Of a stretch of 64,000 nucleotides of DNA, positions 36,624 through 46,171 are shown one piece after another. The first letter of the stretch is position 1; every line of letters starts with the position of its first letter. Made by a program: the position numbers and the translations under genes. The notes beneath the pieces were generated by a model. That model made no database searches, was not told the origin of the DNA, and was given only the letters and a program-made list of their open reading frames with translations. This DNA is from Rathayibacter sp. VKM Ac-2754 (GTDB taxonomy: Bacteria > Actinomycetota > Actinomycetes > Actinomycetales > Microbacteriaceae): the NCBI RefSeq assembly GCF_009807095.1, contig NZ_WUCC01000012.1:1-64000 (forward strand), in the 5' to 3' direction.

Positions 36624-39206
36624 CTACGCCGGCTTCGTCACCAGGTTCACCAGGCGCGGAGCCCGCACCACCGCGGTCACGACCTCGCGGCCCTGCAGTG
36701 CCCGCGCGACGCCGGCCGAGGCCCGCGCCTTCGCCTCGAGCTCGTCGGATGAGATCTTCGGCGACACCTCGAGGCGGTCGCGGACCTTGCCGTCGACCTG
36801 GAGGATCGCGGTGACCTTCTCCTCGACGAGCAGGTTCGGGTCGGCCTTGCGCCAGAGCGCGTGCGCGACGGTGCCCTGGTAGCCGAGACGCTGCCACATG
36901 TCCTCGGCCGTGTACGGCGCGAACAGGTTCAGCGCCATCGCGACCACCTCGGTCGCCTCGCGGACGGCGGGGTCGCCCGCGCCGGCTCCGGAGTCGATCG
37001 TCTTGCGGGTCGCGTTCACGAGCTCCATCAGGCGCGCGACGACGACGTTGAACTTGAACGCCTCGATCAGGCCCGGGGCCTCGGCGAGGAAGCGGTGCGT
37101 CTGGCGGCGGAGCGCGGCGTCGCCGTTCTTCCACTCGACGTCGGGCTTCGTGGTGACGTCCTTCGCGAGGCGCCAGGCGCGGGCGAGGAACTTCGCGCTG
37201 CCCGAGGGCGACACGTCGGCCCAGTCGATGTCGTCCTCCGGGGGGCCGGCGAACGCCATGGTGAGGCGCACGGCGTCGACGCCGAACTCGTCCAACTGGT
37301 CCGACAGGCGCACGATGTTGCCCTTGGATTTCGACATCGCGGCGCCGTCCATCTGCACCATGCCCTGGTTGAGCAGCGCCGTGAACGGCTCGGTGAACGA
37401 GACGTAGCCGAGGTCGAAGAGCACCTTGGTGATGAACCGCGCGTAGAGCAGGTGCAGGATCGCGTGGGTGACGCCTCCGACGTACTGGTCGACGGGCGCC
37501 CACTTCTCGGCGAGCTTCGGGTCGAAGGCCTGGCCGGAGTCGTTCGGCGACAGGAAGCGCAGGAAGTACCACGACGAGTCGACGAAGGTGTCCATGGTGT
37601 CGGGGTCGCGGCGGGCGGGCGAGCCGTCGACCGGGTTCGGCACGTTCACCCAGTCCTCGGCCGCGCCGAGGGGCGAGGAGCCCTTCGGCTGCAGGTCGAG
37701 GCCGTCGGTCGAGGGCAGCACGACGGGCAGCTGGTCCTCGGGGACGGGGATCAGCTCGCCGTTCTCGCCGTGGATGATCGGGATGGGCGTGCCCCAGTAG
37801 CGCTGGCGCGAGATCAGCCAGTCGCGGAGGCGGTAGTTCTTGGCCGAGCGGCCGCGACCGCGCTCCTCGAGCAGCTTGATGACGCGCTCGATCGCCGTGC
37901 GCTTCGAGAGTCCGTCGAGCGGGCCCGAGTTCATCAGGCGGCCGTCGCCGGTCAGCGCTTCGCCGGTGACGACGGGGTCGACGGAGTAGCGCTTCTCGAG
38001 CTCGGCGAGCTCGTCCGGGTCCTCCGGGATGACCGGGATCGCCCCGGTGACGGGCGCGGTGGTGTCGACGACGACCCGCACGGGCAGGTCGAAGGCGCGG
38101 GCGAAGTCGAGGTCGCGCTGGTCGTGCGCGGGCACGGCCATGACCGCGCCGTGGCCGTAGTCGGAGAGCACGTAGTCGGCGGCCCAGATCGGCAGGCGCT
38201 CACCGTTGACGGGGTTGACCGCGTAGCGGCCGAGGAAGACGCCGGTCTTCGGGCGGTCGACGGTCAGGCGCTCGATCTCGCTCGACTTCTGCACCTTCTC
38301 GAGGTAGCTGCGGAACGCCTCCCGCACCTCCGAGTCTGCGTTCTCGACGAGCTCGGACGCGAGGTCGGAGTCGGGAGCGACGACCATGAAGGTCGCGCCC
38401 CAGAGCGTGTCGGGGCGGGTCGTGAAGACCGTGACGCGCTCGTCGCGGCCCTCGATCTCGAACTCGACGTCGGCACCGATCGAGCGGCCGATCCAGTTGC
38501 GCTGCATCGCGATGACCTTCGACGGCCACGAGCCCTCGAGCTGGTTGAGGTCGTCGAGCAGGCGGTCGGCGTAGTCGGTGATCTTGAAGTACCACTGCGT
38601 GAGCTTCTTCTTGACCACGACGGCGCCCGAGCGCTCGGAGGTGCCGTCGGCGAGGACCTGCTCGTTCGCGAGCACGGTCTGGTCGACCGGGTCCCAGTTG
38701 ACCCAGCTGTCCTTGCGGTAGGCCAGGCCCTTCTCGTACATCTTGAGGAACAGCCACTGGTTCCACTTGTAGTACTCGGGGTCGGAGGTGTGGATGACGC
38801 GGTCCCAGTCGAACGACGCGGCGTAGCGCTTCATCGAGCGCTTCTGCTGGTCGATGTTGTCGTAGGTCCACGAGACGGGGTTCAGGCCCCGCTTGATCGC
38901 CGCGTTCTCGGCGGGCAGGCCGAAGCTGTCCCAGCCGATGGGGTGCAGCACGTTGAAGCCCTGCTGGCGCCAGTAGCGGGCGATGACGTCGCCGAGCGCG
39001 TACGCCTCGGCGTGACCCATGTGCAGGTCGCCGGAGGGGTACGGGAACATGTCGAGCACGTACTTGCGGGGGCGCTTGTCGTTCTCGGCGTCGGTCGCGA
39101 ACGGGCGCGACTCCTCCCAGATCGGGAGCCACTTGTCCTGGAGGGCGCGGAAGTCGTAGCGGTCCTCGTCGTGCGGGCCGGTGTGCGCGGAGCTGTCTTC
39201 TGCCAC
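36624..39206 (-). CDS. leuS: Leucine-tRNA ligase
   Basis: The 860-residue enzyme charges tRNA(Leu). The class I HIGH motif appears as [10 protein letters not shown], and the KMSKS motif as [10 protein letters not shown], with Ala in the first position. The CP1 editing domain is present ([18 protein letters not shown]). The ATG at 39206 starts [10 protein letters not shown]. Its product charging level is what the leuA leader probably senses. A strong terminator follows. Confidence 0.97.
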   Translation of the reverse strand: MAEDSSAHTGPHDEDRYDFRALQDKWLPIWEESRPFATDAENDKRPRKYVLDMFPYPSGDLHMGHAEAYALGDVIARYWRQQGFNVLHPIGWDSFGLPAENAAIKRGLNPVSWTYDNIDQQKRSMKRYAASFDWDRVIHTSDPEYYKWNQWLFLKMYEKGLAYRKDSWVNWDPVDQTVLANEQVLADGTSERSGAVVVKKKLTQWYFKITDYADRLLDDLNQLEGSWPSKVIAMQRNWIGRSIGADVEFEIEGRDERVTVFTTRPDTLWGATFMVVAPDSDLASELVENADSEVREAFRSYLEKVQKSSEIERLTVDRPKTGVFLGRYAVNPVNGERLPIWAADYVLSDYGHGAVMAVPAHDQRDLDFARAFDLPVRVVVDTTAPVTGAIPVIPEDPDELAELEKRYSVDPVVTGEALTGDGRLMNSGPLDGLSKRTAIERVIKLLEERGRGRSAKNYRLRDWLISRQRYWGTPIPIIHGENGELIPVPEDQLPVVLPSTDGLDLQPKGSSPLGAAEDWVNVPNPVDGSPARRDPDTMDTFVDSSWYFLRFLSPNDSGQAFDPKLAEKWAPVDQYVGGVTHAILHLLYARFITKVLFDLGYVSFTEPFTALLNQGMVQMDGAAMSKSKGNIVRLSDQLDEFGVDAVRLTMAFAGPPEDDIDWADVSPSGSAKFLARAWRLAKDVTTKPDVEWKNGDAALRRQTHRFLAEAPGLIEAFKFNVVVARLMELVNATRKTIDSGAGAGDPAVREATEVVAMALNLFAPYTAEDMWQRLGYQGTVAHALWRKADPNLLVEEKVTAILQVDGKVRDRLEVSPKISSDELEAKARASAGVARALQGREVVTAVVRAPRLVNLVTKPA

Positions 39207-39284
39207 GGGTATGTCTCACTTCTGAAGGGTGGGGAGGACGCGCGCGACCACGCGCCGGCGTCCGACGAACCACCCTACTGGCCT

Positions 39285-40625
39285 CTACAGGCCGGGCGAC
39301 GAATCCTCCGCGGCTGCACCGGCGACTCCGAGGACGGCGAGCAGGGCCCGGGCTTTGAGGCGGGTCTCCTCGACCTCCTCGCCCGGCACGGACAGCGCCG
39401 TGATGCCGCCGCCGGTGCCGATCCGGGCCGATCCGGCGTCGAGGACGAAGGTGCGGATGGTCATCGCGAGGTCGAGCGAGCCGTCGGAGCCGAACCGCCC
39501 GAAGGCTCCGGAGTAGACGCCGCGCGGCCCCGCCTCGAACTCTCGCAGGAGCTCCACGGCTCGGCGCTTGGGCGCTCCGGTCATCGACCCGGCCGGGAAG
39601 GTCGCCGCCAGGAGCCCGGACACTCCCACTCCCGCCGCGAGCCGCGCCGAGACCTCGCTGACCAGCTGGTGCACGTGCGGGTAGCTCTCGACCTCGAGGA
39701 GGCGGTCGACCCGCACCGAGGACGGCTCGGCGATGCGGGCGAGGTCGTTGCGCACGAGATCGACGATCATGACGTTCTCCGCGCGCTCCTTGACGCTCGC
39801 CAGCAGGTCCTCGCGCAGACGGGCGTCCTCGGCACGGTCGCTCGAGCGCGGCCGGGTCCCCTTGATCGGATGCGTGGCCACCCGCCCGTCGATGTCGGCG
39901 GTGAGGAAGCGCTCGGGCGACGCGCTGACGAGGGCGCGCTCGCCGATGCGGATCAGCCCGCCGTGGTGGCTCCGGCTCGAGCGGCGGAGCCGGCGGTAGC
40001 ACTCGACCGGATCGAAGCGGCCCTCGACGATCACCTCGTTCGTGAGGCACAGCTGATAGGCGTCGCCCGCGCGGATCGCGGCCTGGCAGCGCTCGATCAG
40101 CGCGAGGTAGCGGGCGGAGTCGTGCCGCCAGCGGACGACTCCCGCGGGCTCGGGCTCGCGGGGAGCCGGGATCGCCGCCGGAGCTGCGGCGAGCGCCTCC
40201 GCGAGCCGCTCGGCCGCCTCCCGGCGCCCCTCGCTGAAGACGAGCGCGAGCGTGCGTGCGGAGTGGTCGAACTCGAGCACGGGGTCGCCGCGGAGGAGGG
40301 CGACGACGGGGGGATCGCCGGCGACAAGCGGCAGCGAGACGAACGGCGCCCCCGCCTCGTAGGCGATCCAGCCGTAGCGGCCGAGGGCGCGGTCGCCTCC
40401 CCCGTGGCCGTCGAGCTCGGCGAGGGCGTCGGCGGAGTCGCCGAACAGCACGTCATCGAGGGAGCACGCCCCCTGGTACGAGCGGCCCGCCGTCGCGTCG
40501 GCGCCGGAGTCGAGCCAGAAGGAGGCGGGCGCGTCGCGGAACAGGGCCAGGTACGCCCGCTCCGGGTCGACCCACGGCAGGGCGAGGCGCCGGGCAGTGC
40601 CGTCCGGAGGTGCGGCGCCGATCAC
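39285..40625 (-). CDS. pabB: Aminodeoxychorismate synthase component I
   Basis: This 446-residue chorismate-binding enzyme converts chorismate to 4-amino-4-deoxychorismate for folate synthesis. The C-terminal chorismate_bind domain has THPIKGTRPR, ENVMIVDLVRNDLARI, FPAGSMTGAPKRRAVELL and IGTGGGITALS. The GTG at 40625 is only 19 bp from the divergent pabC, which supports the p-aminobenzoate role over anthranilate synthase. The glutaminase subunit is not in the window. Confidence 0.9.
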   Translation of the reverse strand: MIGAAPPDGTARRLALPWVDPERAYLALFRDAPASFWLDSGADATAGRSYQGACSLDDVLFGDSADALAELDGHGGGDRALGRYGWIAYEAGAPFVSLPLVAGDPPVVALLRGDPVLEFDHSARTLALVFSEGRREAAERLAEALAAAPAAIPAPREPEPAGVVRWRHDSARYLALIERCQAAIRAGDAYQLCLTNEVIVEGRFDPVECYRRLRRSSRSHHGGLIRIGERALVSASPERFLTADIDGRVATHPIKGTRPRSSDRAEDARLREDLLASVKERAENVMIVDLVRNDLARIAEPSSVRVDRLLEVESYPHVHQLVSEVSARLAAGVGVSGLLAATFPAGSMTGAPKRRAVELLREFEAGPRGVYSGAFGRFGSDGSLDLAMTIRTFVLDAGSARIGTGGGITALSVPGEEVEETRLKARALLAVLGVAGAAAEDSSPGL

Positions 40626-40644
40626 TCGGATAGCGTAGGCCGTC

Positions 40645-41403
40645 GTGGACGACGACCGGGTGCTGAGGTGGGACGGGACCGGTCTCGCTCCTGCACCGAC
40701 CCACCCGGCCGCGCTCGACGCCGCCGACTCCTGGCTCGTCGTCGACGGACGCGTCCGCGGACTCGAGCTGCACCGCGAGCGCTTCCTCTCGGCGGTCGCC
40801 GAGGCGGGCGGTCCCGGCGATGCGGACGGCTTCTTCGACTCCGCGGTCGAGGCGCTCCCCCGCACGGGCGAGCACTTCCCCCGGGTCGAGCTCGCCGCCG
40901 GGACCCTGCAGCTGCGCCTGCGCCCGGCTCCTGCGCGGGGACGCTCGGTGGTCCTCTGGACCAGCCCCGTGGATCCGCGCCGCACCCCCGAGCGGAAGGG
41001 TCCGGACATCAGCCGTCTCGCCCTGCTCCGCACGCGCGCGGCGGCCGCCGGCGCCGACGAGGCGGTGATCCTCGACAGGGAGGGTGCCGTCGTCGACGGC
41101 GCCTCGAGTGCCGTGATCTGGTGGCTCGGCGACGCCCTGGTGCTGCCGCCGCCCGACTCCCCCCGGGTCTGGAGCGTCACCGCGCGCACCCTCTCGGTGC
41201 TCGCGGGCGCCCTCGGCGTCGACGTCATCGAGGTGCCAGCCGAGCCCGCCACGCTCGACGGCCGGGAGGTCTGGACCGCGAACGCCCTGCACGGCCTCCG
41301 CCTCGCCACCTCCTGGGTCGACGGACCGGCGCTCGCCGCGGAACCCGGCCGCCTCGACACCTGGCGCCGGCGCCTCGACGCGCTGAAGCGGCCCCTCCCC
41401 TGA
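40645..41403 (+). CDS. pabC: Aminotransferase class IV, probable aminodeoxychorismate lyase
   Basis: The 252-residue PLP enzyme would release pyruvate from aminodeoxychorismate to give p-aminobenzoate. Lys118 in ERKGPDISRL is the likely Schiff-base lysine, and DEAVILDREGAVVDGASSAV is the conserved cofactor loop. The GTG start is 19 bp from the divergent pabB, supporting the assignment. Its stop overlaps the AlkD-like gene. Confidence 0.85.
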   Translation: MDDDRVLRWDGTGLAPAPTHPAALDAADSWLVVDGRVRGLELHRERFLSAVAEAGGPGDADGFFDSAVEALPRTGEHFPRVELAAGTLQLRLRPAPARGRSVVLWTSPVDPRRTPERKGPDISRLALLRTRAAAAGADEAVILDREGAVVDGASSAVIWWLGDALVLPPPDSPRVWSVTARTLSVLAGALGVDVIEVPAEPATLDGREVWTANALHGLRLATSWVDGPALAAEPGRLDTWRRRLDALKRPLP

Positions 41404-41870
41404 GCGACGCCGGCGACTTCGTCCGCGCCGCGCTCGAGTACGAGGGCGACGTCTGGCGTGCTCAGGACGTCCGCGACCGGCTCGGTCTCGACGCCACCGG
41501 AGCCTCGGTCGGGGCCGTCCGAGGGACTGTCCGGGACGCCCTGAAGAAGTTCCCCGACCTCGGCCACGACGAGATCACGGCCCTCTCCTCCGAGCTGTGG
41601 GCCCCGCCCGTCTTCGAACCGCGCCTGGCGGCCGTCGTGCTGCTCCAGTCGCGGGTCGCACTGCTGCGCGCCTCCGATCTGACGCGACTCGAGGGCTTCG
41701 TGCGCGACTCCCGGGTCGACTCCCTGACCGATCCGCTCGCCCGCGACGTCGTCCGGCCGCTCCGTGAGAGCCTCGACAGCCAGGCGCGGACCCGCGCCGA
41801 CGCCGTGCTCGACCGGTGGGCGGCCGAGGGCGGTCGGCTCGCCCGGGCCGAGGGCATCGTCAGACGTTGA
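41400..41870 (+). CDS. Short AlkD-like DNA alkylation repair protein, non-canonical start
   Basis: The conserved frame runs from the CTG overlapping the pabC stop (CTGA) and encodes 156 residues. It resembles the HEAT-repeat region of AlkD glycosylases (EITALSSELWAPPVFEPRLAAVVLLQ). Full AlkD proteins are about 230 residues; the last third is absent and the catalytic WWDxVD-like segment reads DSLTD. No ATG, GTG or TTG lies before the conserved part. It may be a truncated or decaying gene, or a family of short homologues started at CTG. Its end overlaps cydC by 11 bp. Confidence 0.55.
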   Translation: MSDAGDFVRAALEYEGDVWRAQDVRDRLGLDATGASVGAVRGTVRDALKKFPDLGHDEITALSSELWAPPVFEPRLAAVVLLQSRVALLRASDLTRLEGFVRDSRVDSLTDPLARDVVRPLRESLDSQARTRADAVLDRWAAEGGRLARAEGIVRR

Positions 41871-43515
41871 CGGCGGTCCCGCCGCCGACGGTGATCCGGC
41901 GGTCGACGGCGAGTGACGGATCGACGCGGTGCGCGATCAGCACCACCGTCCGCCCCTCCGCGGCCCGGAGCAGATCGGCGAGCAGCGCATCCGCCACGGG
42001 GGCGTCGACCGAGGCCGTCGGCTCATCGAGGATCAGCACGTCGAAGTCGGCGAGCAGCGCCCGCGCGAGGGCCAGCCGCTGGGCCTGCCCGCCCGAGACG
42101 AGGGCGCCGCGCTCGCCGACGCGGGCGTCGAGTCCCCCGCGTGCGGCGGTCCAGGAGGCGAGTCCGACCCGCTCGAGGACGTCCTCGAGGACCGCGTCGT
42201 CCGCCTCCGGCCTGGCGAACAGCAGATTCTGGCGGATCGTGTCGTCGAAGAGGTACGGCTGCTGCTCGACCAGTCCGACGACGCGCCGGACCTCCGACTG
42301 CGGCAGGGTTCGCGCCTCCACTCCCCCGAGCAGGAAGGAGCCCGAGTACTCGAGGAAGCGCACGAGCACGTGCGCGAGCGTGGTCTTGCCCGAGCCGCTG
42401 CCGCCGGTCACCAGCACGCGGGACCCGGCGGGGAGGTCGAGGGTGACGCCGGTGAGCGCCTGCTCCGCCGCTCCCGGCCAGCCGGCCGAGAGGTCGCGGA
42501 GGACGATGTCGCGCCCGCGCGGCGTCTCGGCCCGCGGATCGACGGCATCGTCGGTCGCGAGGGCGGGCGAGGACGCCTCCCGGTCGAGGTCGGCCAGGCG
42601 CTGAGCGCCGGAGAGGGCGGTGCGCGCCGACTGGATGGCCAGGGGCGCCACGGCGACGACCTCGAAGACCGCGAGCGGGACCAGCACGATCACACCGAGC
42701 GCCGGGCCGCCGAGGTCGCCGATCGACGGGACGCCGAGGGCGAGACCCGCCCAGACCGCGACGCCGGAGCACAGCGCGAGAACGGCTGCCGTGAGCCCCG
42801 CCGAGGCCGCCCGGCGCCGCGCAGCCCGGGTGAGAGCCGCCTCCGCCTCCGTCACGTCCGCGACGGCGCGCTCGGCCGCGTCGAAGGCGATCAGCACGTC
42901 GAGCCGGGTCACGAGCAGGTTCACCCGCTCGGCCAGCTCTCCACGCAGCGGGGCCAGCTCGCGGTCGGCGCGCGCCGAGAGGAGGCCCGCTCCCACGGCC
43001 GACCCCGCGAAGCCGAGCAGGAGGAGCGCGAGGAGCGCGATGCCCATCGCCGGCAGCAGCAGCCACACCCCGACCACCGCGGCGGTGGCGACCACCCCCG
43101 AGACGATCAGCGGCTGCACGACCCGCAGCGGCACGTCCTGCTGCGAGTCGACGTCGGCGATCACCCGCGAGACGAGGTCGCCGCGGCGCACCCGCCCCAG
43201 ACCGTCGGGCGCGATCGGCACGAGGCGCTCGTACACCCCGGCCCGCAGCTCGGCGAGCGCGCGGAAGGCGGCGTCGTGCCCGCTGAGGCGCTCCAGGTAG
43301 CGGAAGAAGGCCCGCGCGAGAGCGAAGGCGCGGACGCCGACGACGGCCATCGAGAGGAAGAGGATCGGCGGCTGCTCGGCGGCGCGGACGATCAGCCAGG
43401 CCGAGCAGGCGAGCAGTGCCACCACGGAGGCCGAGGAGAGCAGCCCGAACGAGAGTCCGGGGACGAAACGGCGCGCCGGGGGCATCGCGGCACGGAGGAC
43501 GTCGGCGCGCCTCAT
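41860..43515 (-). CDS. cydC: Thiol reductant ABC exporter subunit CydC
   Basis: This 551-residue half-transporter has a six-helix membrane domain and a C-terminal ATPase with Walker A GGSGSGKTTLA, signature VSGGQAQRLALARALL and Walker B VLILDEPTAS. With CydD it exports glutathione or cysteine-like thiols needed for cytochrome bd assembly. Its ATG overlaps the cydD stop (ATGA), making it the last gene of cydABDC. Confidence 0.93.
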   Translation of the reverse strand: MRRADVLRAAMPPARRFVPGLSFGLLSSASVVALLACSAWLIVRAAEQPPILFLSMAVVGVRAFALARAFFRYLERLSGHDAAFRALAELRAGVYERLVPIAPDGLGRVRRGDLVSRVIADVDSQQDVPLRVVQPLIVSGVVATAAVVGVWLLLPAMGIALLALLLLGFAGSAVGAGLLSARADRELAPLRGELAERVNLLVTRLDVLIAFDAAERAVADVTEAEAALTRAARRRAASAGLTAAVLALCSGVAVWAGLALGVPSIGDLGGPALGVIVLVPLAVFEVVAVAPLAIQSARTALSGAQRLADLDREASSPALATDDAVDPRAETPRGRDIVLRDLSAGWPGAAEQALTGVTLDLPAGSRVLVTGGSGSGKTTLAHVLVRFLEYSGSFLLGGVEARTLPQSEVRRVVGLVEQQPYLFDDTIRQNLLFARPEADDAVLEDVLERVGLASWTAARGGLDARVGERGALVSGGQAQRLALARALLADFDVLILDEPTASVDAPVADALLADLLRAAEGRTVVLIAHRVDPSLAVDRRITVGGGTAVNV

Positions 43516-45137
43516 CGCAGCACCGCCTCGGCCGGTGCGAGGACGACGACGGAGTCGGCCGCCGCGAGGGTCCCGGGTCGGTGGCTCGCGACGATCACGA
43601 TCGCTCCCTCGTCGGCGAGGGTGCGCAGCCCGGCGAGCAGCGCGCGCTCCGACTCCGCGTCGAGCGCCGCGGTCGGCTCGTCGAGCGCCAGCACCCGGCA
43701 GTCGCGCTCGAGCAGTCGGTGGATCGCGCGCGCCGTCGCCACGCGGGCGCTCTGCCCGCCCGAGAGCCCGGTGCCCTCCGCGTCGACGCGGCGGTCGGGC
43801 TCGACGTCGGCTCCGGCGAGCGCCAGGGCCCGCGCGACCCGGGCGGGATCGGGCGAGCGGGTGCCGAGCTCGACGTTCGAGCCGACGGTGCCGGGCAGCA
43901 GGTCGGCGCGCTGGCCCGACCAGGCGAGCCAGTCGCGGCCGGCACCCACGGACACCGGGTCTCCGCCGAGGAGGAGGGAGCCTGTCGCGGGGACGACGCC
44001 GGCGAGGGCCGCGAGGAGGGTCGACTTGCCCGAGCCGCTCGGCCCCGCGATCGCCGTGATCGTGCCCGGCGAGAAGACGGCGTCGACCGGAGCGAGCACT
44101 CGGCCGGCGCCGTCGTCGACCGCGAGGGCGCGCACCTCGAGCGGCCCGGCGCCGCGGGGTGCCGGCGTCGCCGCGGGCAGCAGAGCCGCGCGCTCGATCA
44201 CGGCGAAGGCCTCGTCGGCCGCCTGCACCCCGTCGGCCGCCGCGTGGAACTCGGCGCCGACCTGGCGCACGGGCAGGAACACGTCGGGCGCGAGCACGAG
44301 CACGAACAAGCCGACGGCCAGGCCGAGCGACCCGTCGACGAGCCGCAGCCCGATCGAGACCGCGACGAGCGCGACCGACAGCGAGCCGGCCAGCTCGAGC
44401 ACGAACCCGCTGACGAACGTGACCCGCAGCACCTTCATGGTGTGCAGCCGGTACTCCTCGGTCAGAGCTCGGATGCGCGCGCCCTGGCGCTCGGCCCGGC
44501 CGAAGATCTTGAGGGTCGCCAGCCCGCCGACGGTGTCGACGAAGCCGGAGGCGAGGGCCTGCAGCCGCGCCCACTGCCGCTTCTGCACCGACTGCGTCGC
44601 CCAGCCGATCAGCACCATGAAGACGGGGATGAGCGGCAGCGTCACGATCAGGAACAGCGCGCTGAGCGGATCCGCGAGGAACACGGCGAACGTCAGCAGC
44701 GGAGTCGCGACGGCCGTCGCGATCAGCTGCGGCAGGTAGCGCGCGAAGTAGCCGTCGAGCGCGTCGAGCCCGCCGCCGAGCAGCGCGACGACACCGCCCG
44801 ACCCGCCGCCGGAGCGACCCGCCGGACCGAGGGCGACGAGCGCCTCCAGGACGGCGTGCCGCAGCTGGGCCTTCGCGCCGACTCCCCCGCGAACGGCATT
44901 GACCTCGGTCGCCCAGGCCAGCGCCGCCCGTGCCGCCACGACCGCGAGCAGCGCGGAGAGGAGCGGCGAGAGCTCCTCGGCCGAGCGTCCGTCGACCGCG
45001 CCCGCCACCAGCTGCGCGACGAGCCAGGCGAAGGCGACGATCGCCAGGGTGCGACCGAGCGCCAGCGCGCCGCCCAGCACCAGGAACAGTCGGGCGGCGC
45101 GGGCGTAGCGGAGCAGACGCGGGTCGAGGGGCTTCAC
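43512..45137 (-). CDS. cydD: Thiol reductant ABC exporter subunit CydD
   Basis: This 541-residue half-transporter partners CydC. It has an N-terminal membrane domain, Walker A GPSGSGKSTLLAAL, signature GLSGGQSARVATARAI and Walker B VLALDEPTAALD. The GTG start is one base past the cydB stop. The heterodimer supports heme and thiol balance at the outer membrane face for cytochrome bd. Confidence 0.93.
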   Translation of the reverse strand: MKPLDPRLLRYARAARLFLVLGGALALGRTLAIVAFAWLVAQLVAGAVDGRSAEELSPLLSALLAVVAARAALAWATEVNAVRGGVGAKAQLRHAVLEALVALGPAGRSGGGSGGVVALLGGGLDALDGYFARYLPQLIATAVATPLLTFAVFLADPLSALFLIVTLPLIPVFMVLIGWATQSVQKRQWARLQALASGFVDTVGGLATLKIFGRAERQGARIRALTEEYRLHTMKVLRVTFVSGFVLELAGSLSVALVAVSIGLRLVDGSLGLAVGLFVLVLAPDVFLPVRQVGAEFHAAADGVQAADEAFAVIERAALLPAATPAPRGAGPLEVRALAVDDGAGRVLAPVDAVFSPGTITAIAGPSGSGKSTLLAALAGVVPATGSLLLGGDPVSVGAGRDWLAWSGQRADLLPGTVGSNVELGTRSPDPARVARALALAGADVEPDRRVDAEGTGLSGGQSARVATARAIHRLLERDCRVLALDEPTAALDAESERALLAGLRTLADEGAIVIVASHRPGTLAAADSVVVLAPAEAVLR

Positions 45138-45138
45138 G

Positions 45139-46158
45139 TCAGTGCGCGTCGACCGGGATGTGGGTCCGGGTGATGCGCTTGCGGAAGATCCAGTAGGTCC
45201 AGGCCTGGTAGCCGACGATGAGCGGCACGAACACCAGGGCGGTCCAACTCATGACGGTCAGCGTATAGGGAGTGCTCGAGGCGTTCTCGATGGTGAGGCT
45301 GTTGGCGATGTCGTTCGAGGCGGGCATGACGGCGGGATACAGCGTCGTGAACAGCATCAGGACGGAGAGGGCGATGGTGCCGGCGAGCAGGGCGAACGCC
45401 CGGCCCTCCCGGCCCCGCGCGTTGGCGACCCAGGCGAGGATCAGCGCGCCCGCCGCGGCGATCGAGAGCAGGAGGGTCACGGTGCCTCCCTGGGCCAGGT
45501 TCGTCCAGGCCAGGAAGACGGCGGCCACGAGGATCGTGACCAGCCCGGCACGCGAGGCGAGCCTCCGCGCCCTCTCGCGGATCTCGCCGTCGGTCTTGAG
45601 CGAGACGAACACCACGCCGTGCGTGAAGAACAGCAGGAGCGTCGTGGCGCCGCCGAGCAGCGCGTAGGGGTTGATCAGGTCGAAGACGGTGCCGATGTAG
45701 TTGTGGTCGGCATCGAGCGGCACGCCCTGGACGATGTTGGCGAAGGCGACGCCCCAGAGGAACGCGGGCAGCGCCGACCCGACGGTGATCATCGTGTCGA
45801 ACCGCTTCTTCCAAGCCGCCTCGGGACGCTGGTGCCGGTACTCGAACGACACTCCTCGGGCGATCAGCGCCAGGAGGATCACGAGCAGCGGCAGGTAGAA
45901 GCCGCTGAAGAGCGTCGCGTACCACTCGGGGAACGCCGCGAACAGCGCGGCTCCCGCGACGATCACCCACGTCTCGTTGAGATCCCAGACCGGGCCGATC
46001 GTGTTGATCAGCACGCGGCGGTCGGTGTCGTCCCTGCCGAGGAACGGCAGGGACATCCCGACCCCGAAGTCGAAACCGTCGAGCACGAAGTAGCCGATGA
46101 AGAAGACGGCGACGACCCAGAACCAGATAGTGGCCAGATCGAACTGTGCGAGATCCAT
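45139..46158 (-). CDS. cydB: Cytochrome bd ubiquinol/menaquinol oxidase subunit II
   Basis: The 339-residue membrane subunit has about eight helices, starting with FWVVAVFFIGYFVLDGFDFGVGMSLPF and containing the conserved RGVSFEYRH segment. It forms the bd-type terminal oxidase with CydA, reducing oxygen with electrons from menaquinol. It lies 13 bp after cydA and directly before cydD. Confidence 0.96.
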   Translation of the reverse strand: MDLAQFDLATIWFWVVAVFFIGYFVLDGFDFGVGMSLPFLGRDDTDRRVLINTIGPVWDLNETWVIVAGAALFAAFPEWYATLFSGFYLPLLVILLALIARGVSFEYRHQRPEAAWKKRFDTMITVGSALPAFLWGVAFANIVQGVPLDADHNYIGTVFDLINPYALLGGATTLLLFFTHGVVFVSLKTDGEIRERARRLASRAGLVTILVAAVFLAWTNLAQGGTVTLLLSIAAAGALILAWVANARGREGRAFALLAGTIALSVLMLFTTLYPAVMPASNDIANSLTIENASSTPYTLTVMSWTALVFVPLIVGYQAWTYWIFRKRITRTHIPVDAH

Positions 46159-46171
46159 GATCGTACCTTCC

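Noticed and set aside
36861-41870. Very long open frame (about 1,670 codons) on the plus strand
   Set aside because: It lies antisense to leuS and pabB and gives Arg/Val/Glu-rich low-complexity protein typical of GC-rich shadow frames. Only its last 156 codons, after pabC, look conserved.
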